From Kocuria dechangensis (GTDB lineage Bacteria; Actinomycetota; Actinomycetes; Actinomycetales; Micrococcaceae), in assembly GCF_014636775.1 (NCBI RefSeq), contig NZ_BMEQ01000008.1:100287-164286 (forward strand): a stretch of DNA of 64,000 nucleotides, read 5' to 3'. Both the position numbers and the translations under genes were made by a program. The notes under the pieces are model-generated. The model ran no database searches and had not been told where the DNA came from. It was given only the letters and a program-made list of their open reading frames with translations. This document shows, in pieces, positions 16,977 through 24,293 of the stretch (position 1 is its first letter; every line of letters starts with the position of its first letter).

Positions 16977-17924
16977 TCAGGGGAAGCGCCGCCGCGTGGC
17001 GACGCAGACGGCGGTGACGGCCGCGGCCAGCAGGGCGTAGCCGCCGAGGCCGAGGGCCGCGGCCCAGGTCTCCACCGGGAGGGGCGGGCGCAGCTCGAAC
17101 TGGCCCCAGAAGTCGTAGACGCCCCGGGCCACCGCGGCGAGCAGGTTGCGGGGGTCCCAGGTGCCGAGGAAGGGCACCAGGAACAGCACCAGCGCGGCCA
17201 GCACCATGGGCCAGGACAGGGAACGGGTGACCAGGCCGGTGGCGTGGCCCACGAGGCCGAAGAGGACGGCGGTGCCGACGGTCGTGAGGAGCTTGGCCCA
17301 CAGGGGGGAGACCGACTCGGGGACGACCGTGGGGTAGCCCATCTCCGCCTCGAGCTGCTGCACGGCGCCGGCCCCGGCGAGGGACAGGCCCAGCGCCACC
17401 ACGGTGACCACGAGCACGGCCGCGGCGGCCAGCAGGACCAGGGTGCCCGCCCGGACCGCGGCGATCGTGGCCCAGCGCCCGCGCACGGCCCGGACCCTGC
17501 TGGTCCGGGCGCGGTCGTCGTAGAGCGCGAGCCAGGCCCCGTACATGAGGAAGGCCAGGGGGACGACGACGAACGTGGTCAGGTCCAGGGCGGTGCCCAC
17601 CATGGCGACGCCCTTCAGCGCGGCCAGGGACTCGCCGACCTGGAGGAAGTCGTACTTCAGCGGGTTGTCGACGGTCTCCTGCGCGCCGTCGGTGGTGACC
17701 TGCACGGGCGCCGCCAGGGCGGCCTCGACGTCGACCCCGTTCTGCTCGTAGGAGCGCACCTGCTGGACGAAGAACGCGTGGGCGGCGTGCGCGTGGCTCA
17801 GGGACCCGGCGAACGCGACCGCCACCGCGGCCGCGAGGACCAGCAGCAGCACGTAGGGCCGCCGGGAGTAGTGCTGGTAGCGCAGCTCAGCGACGAGCTC
17901 GCGGGTAGTGGGCCGCATAGACAT
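16977..17924 (-). CDS. ABC transporter permease of unknown substrate
   Basis: This 315-residue protein has a first transmembrane helix near residues 25-45, a roughly 80-residue extracytoplasmic segment and about five further helices, the usual shape of single-subunit ABC-2-like export permeases. Its start overlaps the ATPase gene by 38 nt, so the two are translationally coupled. The family is not one I recognise beyond ABC-2 style. With the ATPase it probably exports, or gives resistance to, something made locally. The small secreted protein encoded just upstream is an obvious candidate, although that protein carries its own Sec signal. Confidence 0.8.
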   Translation of the reverse strand: MSMRPTTRELVAELRYQHYSRRPYVLLLVLAAAVAVAFAGSLSHAHAAHAFFVQQVRSYEQNGVDVEAALAAPVQVTTDGAQETVDNPLKYDFLQVGESLAALKGVAMVGTALDLTTFVVVPLAFLMYGAWLALYDDRARTSRVRAVRGRWATIAAVRAGTLVLLAAAAVLVVTVVALGLSLAGAGAVQQLEAEMGYPTVVPESVSPLWAKLLTTVGTAVLFGLVGHATGLVTRSLSWPMVLAALVLFLVPFLGTWDPRNLLAAVARGVYDFWGQFELRPPLPVETWAAALGLGGYALLAAAVTAVCVATRRRFP

Positions 17925-18582
17925 CCGTCAGTCCTCCGTGTCCTGTGGTCGGGTGGTCGGCCGGGCCCTGCCCGGCCCTGCTCAGCTCGGCGGTGACCTC
18001 CACGAGCCGGCCCGCGTCGACGACGAAGACGTGGTCGACGAGGTCCTCGTAGAACTCCAGGTGGTGGCCGGTCACCAGGAACGTCCTGTGCTCCCGCAGG
18101 CCGTCGAGATCCTCCCGCAGCTGCTGCATGGCGTCGACGTCGAGGCCGTTGGTGGGCTCGTCCAGGAGGACGAGCTCGGCGCTGCTGTTGAGCGCCGCGG
18201 TCAGTGCCAGGCGCTTGCGCTGGCCGTACGAGTAGTGCCTGACCCGGCGCCGGAGCAGGCGCTGCTCCAGGTACTGGAACGGCCCGTCCACGCTCTCCTC
18301 GGCGAGCACCCGCAGGTTCTGCGCCCCGGTCAGGCCCGGGTGGAAGGGAGTGTCGTCGAAGACGGGATAGACGAGGCGCGCCTCGGGGTCCAGCGGGGCC
18401 CCGTTCCAGCGGACCTCGCCGCCGTGCGGCTCGAGGCCGAGCACGCACCGGACGAGGGTGGTCTTGCCCACGCCGTTGGGTCCCATGAGCAGGGACACCG
18501 ACCCGCGCGGGAACACGGCGTCGACCCCGTCGAGGACGGTCTCCGCCCCGTAGGACTTGCGAATGCTGACGAGCTCCAGCAC
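17887..18582 (-). CDS. ABC transporter ATP-binding protein
   Basis: This 231-residue single nucleotide-binding domain has Walker A GPNGVGKTT near residue 35, a slightly unusual signature SYGQRKR in place of LSGGQ, Walker B LVLLDEPTNGLD near 140 and the switch His in VTGHHLEF near 173. The GTG start has a strong GGAGGG ribosome-binding site, and a hairpin lies just upstream of it. It energises the overlapping permease. The NGLD and HH variants are common in exporter-type ABC-2 systems, including lantibiotic and bacteriocin immunity transporters. The substrate is unknown. Confidence 0.9.
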   Translation of the reverse strand: MLELVSIRKSYGAETVLDGVDAVFPRGSVSLLMGPNGVGKTTLVRCVLGLEPHGGEVRWNGAPLDPEARLVYPVFDDTPFHPGLTGAQNLRVLAEESVDGPFQYLEQRLLRRRVRHYSYGQRKRLALTAALNSSAELVLLDEPTNGLDVDAMQQLREDLDGLREHRTFLVTGHHLEFYEDLVDHVFVVDAGRLVEVTAELSRAGQGPADHPTTGHGGLTDVYAAHYPRARR

Positions 18583-18597
18583 CGGGTACTCCCTCCT

Positions 18598-18633
18598 GGG
18601 CGGGACGACGGCCTCCCGGCCGGCGTCCCGCCC
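18598..18633 (-). terminator. Intra-operon hairpin (attenuator) before the ABC ATPase
   Basis: A stem of 10 bp, one A-G mismatch and 5 more bp closes on a 4-nt loop. It lies in the 67 bases between the secreted-protein stop and the ABC ATPase start and ends just before the ATPase ribosome-binding site. It could make the upstream gene more abundant than the transporter. Confidence 0.6.
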
Positions 18634-18649
18634 TGCGATCGGACGGCGG

Positions 18650-19189
18650 TCAGTCGCTCCAGGCGCTCCAGGCGCCGTTGTAGTGCACGGAGAGCCGGTG
18701 CGTGTAGGTGGAGCTGTAGAGCTTCACGTCGCCCCACGGGGTGATGGTCCCGGCGCCGATGGTGTTGACGGCCCGGAACCGGTCGTTGCGGGTGGTGTCG
18801 TAGTACTTGGCGATCCCCTTGTTCCGGGCGATGTTGGGGAAGACCCACCCGGCCTGCTGGTAGGGGCTGGTCCACCGGACCCGCGTCCAGTCGTAGCCGA
18901 AGTCCACGTTGTCCCGGGTCCACATCAGGAACGAGCCGCGGTAGTAGGTGGCCCGGCGCTGGCCGGTCGCCAGGGCGGTCTTCCCGGTGGCCTTCGGGGC
19001 GGCGGCGACCTCGACCGCCGCGGCGTCCTCGGTGACCGAGCGCAGGGTGTCGACCTGCTCCACGGTGAGGCCCTCGACGGTGGCGGGGTCGACGGACGTG
19101 ATGTCGGTGGTGCTGCTGGCGGCCGTGGCCGGCGCTCCGGTGAGGAGCACCAGGGCCAGGGCCGCGGCAGTGGTGGTGAGCTTGCGCAT
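18650..19189 (-). CDS. Small secreted protein of unknown family
   Basis: I do not recognise this 179-residue protein. It has a clear Sec signal (MRKLTTTAAALALVLLTG, cleavage near residues 22-24). An acidic, Thr/Val-rich segment to about 70 could be a propeptide. The C-terminal domain of about 100 residues is rich in Tyr and Trp, with no cysteines and many alternating polar/aromatic residues, suggesting a beta-rich fold (YYRGSFLMWTRD, YDWTRVRWTSPY, TPWGDVKLYSS, HYNGAWSAWSD at the very C-terminus). The ribosome-binding site AGGAG lies upstream. It is the first gene of a probable unit with the ABC pair and perhaps the protease. A bacteriocin-like or surface role is possible, but no known motif was found. 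Confidence 0.75.
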   Translation of the reverse strand: MRKLTTTAAALALVLLTGAPATAASSTTDITSVDPATVEGLTVEQVDTLRSVTEDAAAVEVAAAPKATGKTALATGQRRATYYRGSFLMWTRDNVDFGYDWTRVRWTSPYQQAGWVFPNIARNKGIAKYYDTTRNDRFRAVNTIGAGTITPWGDVKLYSSTYTHRLSVHYNGAWSAWSD

Positions 19190-19235
19190 GTCCTACTCCT
19201 GCTGGCGGTGGGGGGCGGGGGTCACCGATCGGATC

Positions 19236-19277
19236 CGTCAGCGGCAGAGGCGATGACGTTCGCGAATTCCGCTGACG
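19236..19277. promoter_or_regulatory. Long inverted repeat upstream of the secreted-protein gene
   Basis: CGTCAGCGG (19236-19244) and CCGCTGACG (19269-19277) are perfect 9-bp complements with 24 nt between them. Their centres are 33 bp apart, about three helical turns. The palindrome TTCGCGAA (19259-19266) lies inside. It sits 47-88 bases before the ATG, where a promoter should be, so this is a candidate operator. Confidence 0.5.
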
Positions 19278-19342
19278 AGCAACGGTAGGCACCGCAGCAC
19301 GCCGGCCGGAATCGTTCTTTCGGATGGTCCCGCACGTTCCTT

Positions 19343-19359
19343 CGGGCGGGTCCCGCCCG
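19343..19359 (-). terminator. Hairpin after the patatin gene
   Basis: Perfect 8-bp CGGGCGGG/CCCGCCCG arms around a single central base (a realistic loop is 3 nt) begin 10 bases beyond the patatin stop. It is a short but plausible terminator. Confidence 0.45.
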
Positions 19360-19368
19360 GTGACGCGA

Positions 19369-22300
19369 TCAGGCCGCGGCGCGCCCCAGCTCCTCGGCGG
19401 GACCCCAGGCGCGCAGCATGCGCTCTGCCGGGGCCCACCACAGCACCGACGCCCACACGAGCACGGCCGCGGCCGCTCCCGCCGCACCGTGCCCGGTCAG
19501 GAGCTCGACGAGCCCGCCCGCCCAGCCGGCGAGCGCACCGGCGCCCAGGGCCAGGAGCACGACCCACCCGGGGCGGAGGAACCCGGTGAGCACCAGGGCA
19601 CCGAGCAGCGCCAGGGTCGCGGTCACCACGAGGGTCCTCGAGGGCACGGCCTGGGCGAGCGGTCCGGACGCGGCCGTCGCCGCGAGGGCGCCGAGCCCCC
19701 ACGCGGCCACGCTGGCCAGCACGACGCCGCCGGCGAGCACGAGCTCGTCGCCGCGCTCGCGTCCGGGCACCCGGACCGCCACGGCCGCGGCGACGCGGTC
19801 CAGGACGAGCACCGCCGGCAGGAGCAGGACGAGGACCGCCCCGTCCCCGCTCCGGGCCGCGACCCACGCCGGCAGCAGCAGGGCGGCGGCCGCGGCGGCG
19901 ACCACGGCGGCGCGGCGCAGGGCCGTCCCGCGGTCGACCGCGACGTGCTGCGCCGCCGGCAGGACGGCTCCTGCCGGGCGGATCCGCGGGGCGGCAGGGG
20001 TGCCGGCCGCGTCCAGGACCCGGGCCCAGCGCCGCCGCGCGCTCCGGACCGAGCGGACCAGGGAGGCCGCGAGCGCCGCGGCGGCCAGGGCCACGAGCAC
20101 CGGTCCCGCCCGGCCGGGCGGCGAGGCCCCGGCCGGGCCCGCCGCCGCCCACAGCCCGGCCGCCGCCACGACCAGTGCCAGCGCGGCGCGCACCGGGACG
20201 AGCAGGAGGGGTGCGGCGACGAGGACGGGCTGCAGCAGGAACAGCAGCAGCTCCCACGCCCCGCGCGGCAGGTCCGGCGTCCGGGCCAGGGCGCGGCCCA
20301 GCACGCGCAGCCCCCGGGAGGCCAGGCTGACGCGGTAGCCGGGGGTGAGCCGGTCCAGGCGGTCCGCCCCGGCGGCCAGGGAGGTGCGGGCGCGGTCCTC
20401 GTCCCCGTCGCCCAGCTGCCCCAGCAGCCCGGACTGGAGCGCCGACGCCGGGTCCTCCGCAGCCGGCTGTCCCGTCTTCGTGCCGTCCGCCGTCGTGCCG
20501 TCCGCCGCGCCGCCGGACGACCCGGCCTGCGGCGCCGCGCCCGCCGTCCTGGCCGCCGCGGCGTCCGGGGGTCTCGGACCCGAGAGGGGGCGGGCGGGCA
20601 GGTCCTGGAGGAAGGCGGCGACGCCGGCCGCGGCGTCGAGGCGGCCCCACCACCAGTCGGCGGTCCGCCACTCGGTGGCCAGGAAGCCCCGGAAGTTGAG
20701 CAGTCCCGTGCCGGCGAGCTTGCTGTCCGCGGGGAAGCGGGCGGGCCCGGGAGCCAGCAGCTGCCGCAGGTCCTCGTCCGGGGTCGCCGTGGAGCCCGCG
20801 GCGTCGAGGGCCCGCTGCATCCGGTCGTCGGCCCACCCCCGGCGCAGCCGCTCGGGGACGACCGACGGGACGGGCGCCTGGTCGCCGCGGATCTCGCCGT
20901 AGACGACCCGGGACAGCGGGACCGGTATCCCTGCGGCGGCGACGGCCGGGGGCAGGTCCGCCGCGCCCATGGGCACCTCCGGGCCGGGGACCCGGCGCCA
21001 CGGGGACTCGTGCCAGGCCCTGCGCCACGCCACCGCGCCGGTGGCGTCCGCGTCGTCGGCCGGGTCGGTGACCTCCGGGTCGTCGGCGGCGTGCAGGACG
21101 GCGTCCAGGGGGCCGCGGAACGCCCGCAGCTCGTCGACGACGGCGTCCAGCTCGGCCCAGCTCTCCGCCAGCGGGTCGTCGGCAGGTCCGGCCGCCGGCA
21201 GCCAGAGGGGGACGGCCGTGGCGGTCGGGACCCCTGCCCCGCAGCAGGCGTCGAGCACGTCGCCGACGAGCCGGTCCCGCTCGTGCCCGGCCACCGCGAG
21301 CAACCGGTACGCGGCGGCGCGGGCGGCCGTGGTGTCGAGGCCCTGCAGCGGCGCGGGCGCAGCGGAGGGGTCCAGGGCGAGGTCCTCGAGGAACCGGATC
21401 CAGGCCAGCACGCAGGACACGGCGTCGAAGAGCGCCTGCGGCCCGCGCAGGACCGCCCGCGCGGCGGGATCGTCCAGGGGCCCCCGGGACAGCGCGTCGC
21501 AGCGCCGCTGCAGCTCCTCCCGCAGCGGCGTGAGCTCGGCGGGCGTGCGCGGCCGCAGCTCCGCCCGGCTGCGGAGGCTCGAGGTGAGCTGCCACGTGCC
21601 TGGCCGGGTGAGGATGCGGCCGAGCAGGTCGGCGTCCGCCCGGCCCCGGTAGCGCAGGTGGGCCCGGCGGCGCTCCGCCAGGGCCGGAGGAGACCAGTCC
21701 ACCAGCAGCGGCGCCAGCTGGCGCAGCCGGCCCTGGGCGGCCAGCTGGTCGCCCAGGAAGTCGGAGAGGGCCAGGACCTCGTCCTCGCCCGTCTCCCGGC
21801 GGCGCAACCGGGTGACCGTGGCGCCCACGGTGCGGACCAGGCGCGGGAGGTCGAGGTCTGGAACCGGCGTGCCCGCCCGGTGGGGCGGGTCGGGGTCGAG
21901 GTAGAGCAGGGCCCGGTCGGCGTGCCGCAGCGAGCGGCTGGTGCGGGCGGCCTCCAGTGCGCGGTCGATGGGGACGTTGTCGAAGACCCCGCCGTCCACC
22001 ACGCGGTAGGGCAGCTCGGCCGGGTCGCGGTGGGCCGAGAACGCGAGGCTGAGGTCCGGCCGGGGCGAGTCCCGCAGCGGCCCCGCGGTGGGGGCGGACC
22101 ACACGGTGGCGGGCTCGAAGGCGCCGGGGAAGGACGCCGTGGCGCGGGCGGCGTAGGCCAGCCGGGACAGGGCCGCCGCGCGGCGGGCGGCGTCGTCGTC
22201 CCCGGCCCCGGCCCCGGCAGCGGGGGAGGGGGAGGGGCGGGCGGGGATGTCGTTGCCGGGCGGCGGCAGGGGGGCACCGCGCTCCGGCGACGCGAAGTGG

Positions 22301-22998
22301 AAGTCGCCGCGGCCCTCCGCGGCCCCGCCGTGGGGCGCGGGGTCGCTGTCGAGGACCGTGGCGGAGAGCTCGACGGTGACGTGCTCGGCGACCAGGTCGG
22401 GGTGGTGCTCCGGTCCCTCGTGGACCGCCACGAGCACCTCCTCCAGGCCCGGCCACAGGTACCCGTCGCCGCGCAGGAGGGAGTCCACGGGGCGCCGGCC
22501 CAGCGGCCGCAGCAGCCGGGAGAACCCCGCGGTCTCCTCCCACAGCCGCCCGAGCGGGTCCAGGCCGGCACCGGCGCGCTGGGCCACGGCGTGCACCACG
22601 CCGTTGAGCCCGCCCGCGCTCGCCCCGGCGAGGACGTCGAACTCGACCCGGTCGTAGCCGGCCTGGGCCAGCAGCCGCGCGTAGACCGCGGCCCGCTCCA
22701 CGAGCCGGGGGTCGGGATCCTCCCCGGGGTGCAGCAGGAAGGCATGCAGGAGGCCGGCCGCGTCCCGGTGCAGCCGGATCCGGCGCAGCACGTCCAGCTC
22801 CGCCACCGCCCCGCCGATCCAGACTGCCAGGCTCACCCCGCCCCGCAGGGCCAGCGCGAAGCGCAGGGTGCGGCCGAAGGCCGGCTCCTGGCCCGCGGTG
22901 GCGTCCGCGAGGGACAGGGAGGTCGTGAGCACGGTGAGCCCGGAGAGCGTGCCGGCCGGCGTCCTGCTCCCGTCGGCCGGCGGGCCGCCGGGGATCAT
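19369..22998 (-). CDS. Giant patatin-like lipase with C-terminal membrane domain (DUF3376-type)
   Basis: The N-terminal part of this 1209-residue protein is a patatin domain: a glycine-rich oxyanion segment LRGGVSLAVWIGG (51-63), nucleophile GASAG with Ser127, and the dyad Asp in DGGVFDN near residue 335. Patatins hydrolyse acyl esters of lipids. A long helical middle follows, fitting the patatin-related/DUF3376 actinobacterial family. The last roughly 350 residues contain about ten hydrophobic segments with Ala/Val/Leu, indicating a polytopic membrane region. The ATG overlaps the upstream glycosyltransferase stop as ATGA. It is the last gene of the GT4-GT1-patatin operon, which suggests work on a glycolipid in the membrane. 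The substrate is unknown. Confidence 0.88.
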   Translation of the reverse strand: MIPGGPPADGSRTPAGTLSGLTVLTTSLSLADATAGQEPAFGRTLRFALALRGGVSLAVWIGGAVAELDVLRRIRLHRDAAGLLHAFLLHPGEDPDPRLVERAAVYARLLAQAGYDRVEFDVLAGASAGGLNGVVHAVAQRAGAGLDPLGRLWEETAGFSRLLRPLGRRPVDSLLRGDGYLWPGLEEVLVAVHEGPEHHPDLVAEHVTVELSATVLDSDPAPHGGAAEGRGDFHFASPERGAPLPPPGNDIPARPSPSPAAGAGAGDDDAARRAAALSRLAYAARATASFPGAFEPATVWSAPTAGPLRDSPRPDLSLAFSAHRDPAELPYRVVDGGVFDNVPIDRALEAARTSRSLRHADRALLYLDPDPPHRAGTPVPDLDLPRLVRTVGATVTRLRRRETGEDEVLALSDFLGDQLAAQGRLRQLAPLLVDWSPPALAERRRAHLRYRGRADADLLGRILTRPGTWQLTSSLRSRAELRPRTPAELTPLREELQRRCDALSRGPLDDPAARAVLRGPQALFDAVSCVLAWIRFLEDLALDPSAAPAPLQGLDTTAARAAAYRLLAVAGHERDRLVGDVLDACCGAGVPTATAVPLWLPAAGPADDPLAESWAELDAVVDELRAFRGPLDAVLHAADDPEVTDPADDADATGAVAWRRAWHESPWRRVPGPEVPMGAADLPPAVAAAGIPVPLSRVVYGEIRGDQAPVPSVVPERLRRGWADDRMQRALDAAGSTATPDEDLRQLLAPGPARFPADSKLAGTGLLNFRGFLATEWRTADWWWGRLDAAAGVAAFLQDLPARPLSGPRPPDAAAARTAGAAPQAGSSGGAADGTTADGTKTGQPAAEDPASALQSGLLGQLGDGDEDRARTSLAAGADRLDRLTPGYRVSLASRGLRVLGRALARTPDLPRGAWELLLFLLQPVLVAAPLLLVPVRAALALVVAAAGLWAAAGPAGASPPGRAGPVLVALAAAALAASLVRSVRSARRRWARVLDAAGTPAAPRIRPAGAVLPAAQHVAVDRGTALRRAAVVAAAAAALLLPAWVAARSGDGAVLVLLLPAVLVLDRVAAAVAVRVPGRERGDELVLAGGVVLASVAAWGLGALAATAASGPLAQAVPSRTLVVTATLALLGALVLTGFLRPGWVVLLALGAGALAGWAGGLVELLTGHGAAGAAAAVLVWASVLWWAPAERMLRAWGPAEELGRAAA

Positions 22999-24293
22999 CC
23001 GGCGAGGGCCTCGAACGCGCGGGCGGGACCCGGCCGGCCCGTGAGGCGGCCGCTCAGCGTCTCCAGGCGGCGCCGGTTCTCGCCGGAGAGCTCCAGCAGC
23101 TCGGCGGCGTGCTCGCCGATCTCCGCGGGGGACGCGGCGTTGGGGTCCAGGACCGTGCCGAGGCCGGTCCCCTCGACGGCGGCCGCCCCGGCGAACTGGT
23201 CGGTGGACATGGGCAGCAGGAGCAGGGGGACACCGGCGGTCAGCGCCTCCGTGACGCTGTTGTTGCCCCCGTGGGAGACGGCGAGGGCGGCCCGCTCCAG
23301 CAGGGTCACCTGAGGCAGCGAGCCGCGCACGAGCCAGGAGTCCGGCACCGGGCCGAGCGCCGCGGGGTCCGTGGACCCGGCGGCAAGGGCCACGCGCACG
23401 TCCAGGCCCCGCAGCGCCTCGGCCACCCGGGCCAGGACGTCCGAGCGCACGGACAGGAAGCTGCCCAGGCTCACGTACACCACCGGGCGGTCGGAGCCCT
23501 CCAGCCAGGCGGCCACCTCCGCGTCCTCCGCCTCGTCCCGCACCGCGGAGCCGAGGAACGTGTGGGCCGGCAGGGACCGGCTCCGGTCGTCGTCGTGGAG
23601 CTCCCGCGGGTAGTTCAGCAGCAGCTCGTCCCCGGTCTCGGCGAACGCGTCCCTGCTCGGCGGAGCCCCGGGGGCCAGCTGCTGCAGGGCGTCGTTCCAC
23701 TGGGCGGTGAACTCGTCGCGGACCTCCGAGCACAGCCGGTGCAGCGCCTCCAGCTCGGCCGGCGCCGGACGGATGCGGCCCGGCCACGCGGGCGGGTGGC
23801 CGTAGACCTCGTCCTCCACGGTCAGCGCCGACGGGTGCCCGAGCACCACATCGGCGTGCCGGATCCCGGCGCCGACGAGTGCCAGGCGCGCCCCGAACGC
23901 CAGGTGGTCCACGATCACCTGATCCGGGCGCACCCGCTCCACGAGGGCCTGGACGTCCCGGGCGACGCCGAGCGGGTGCCACAGCAGGTCGTTGCGGCGG
24001 GCGCGGGCCTGGAACGCCAGCGTCTCCACGGCGCCCCGGCGCGTGGCCTCGAAGAAGCCGCGCAGGGCGTCGTCCTCCCCGGGAGGCTGCTCCTCCGCGC
24101 GGATCACCCCCGGGTTGGAGCCCCGGCCCAGCCGCAGGGGCTCGACGTCGTAGCCGAAGCCTCGGGCGAGGCCCGCGGTCGCGGGACCGGTGGCGACCAC
24201 CACGCGCTCGCCGACGTCGCGCCAGGCCGTCGCGAGCGTGGCGAGGGGGAAGAGGTGGGACGCGTAGTCGGGGCTGATGACGAGCAGGGTCAC
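22995..24293 (-). CDS. MGT-type (GT1) glycosyltransferase
   Basis: This 432-residue enzyme has the GT-B fold of macrolide-type UDP/NDP-glycosyltransferases. It begins with VTLLVISPDYASHLFPLATL, has VYVSLGSFLS near residue 275, and carries the donor-binding signature SHGGNNSVTEAL with PMSTDQFAGA near 350-380. Such enzymes transfer a sugar to small lipophilic acceptors. The GTG start overlaps the preceding gene's TGA (GTGA), and the stop overlaps the patatin ATG (ATGA), so all three proteins should be made in fixed proportion. The acceptor is unknown; a lipid or carotenoid-like molecule is reasonable given the patatin partner. Confidence 0.88.
   Translation of the reverse strand: MTLLVISPDYASHLFPLATLATAWRDVGERVVVATGPATAGLARGFGYDVEPLRLGRGSNPGVIRAEEQPPGEDDALRGFFEATRRGAVETLAFQARARRNDLLWHPLGVARDVQALVERVRPDQVIVDHLAFGARLALVGAGIRHADVVLGHPSALTVEDEVYGHPPAWPGRIRPAPAELEALHRLCSEVRDEFTAQWNDALQQLAPGAPPSRDAFAETGDELLLNYPRELHDDDRSRSLPAHTFLGSAVRDEAEDAEVAAWLEGSDRPVVYVSLGSFLSVRSDVLARVAEALRGLDVRVALAAGSTDPAALGPVPDSWLVRGSLPQVTLLERAALAVSHGGNNSVTEALTAGVPLLLLPMSTDQFAGAAAVEGTGLGTVLDPNAASPAEIGEHAAELLELSGENRRRLETLSGRLTGRPGPARAFEALAG

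Noticed and set aside
18650..19189. Possible lactococcin-972-like bacteriocin
   Set aside because: The aromatic-rich C-terminus and the ABC neighbours suggested it, but the family's characteristic YG/WS/HS spacing is not visible and the length is too great. It is left as unknown.
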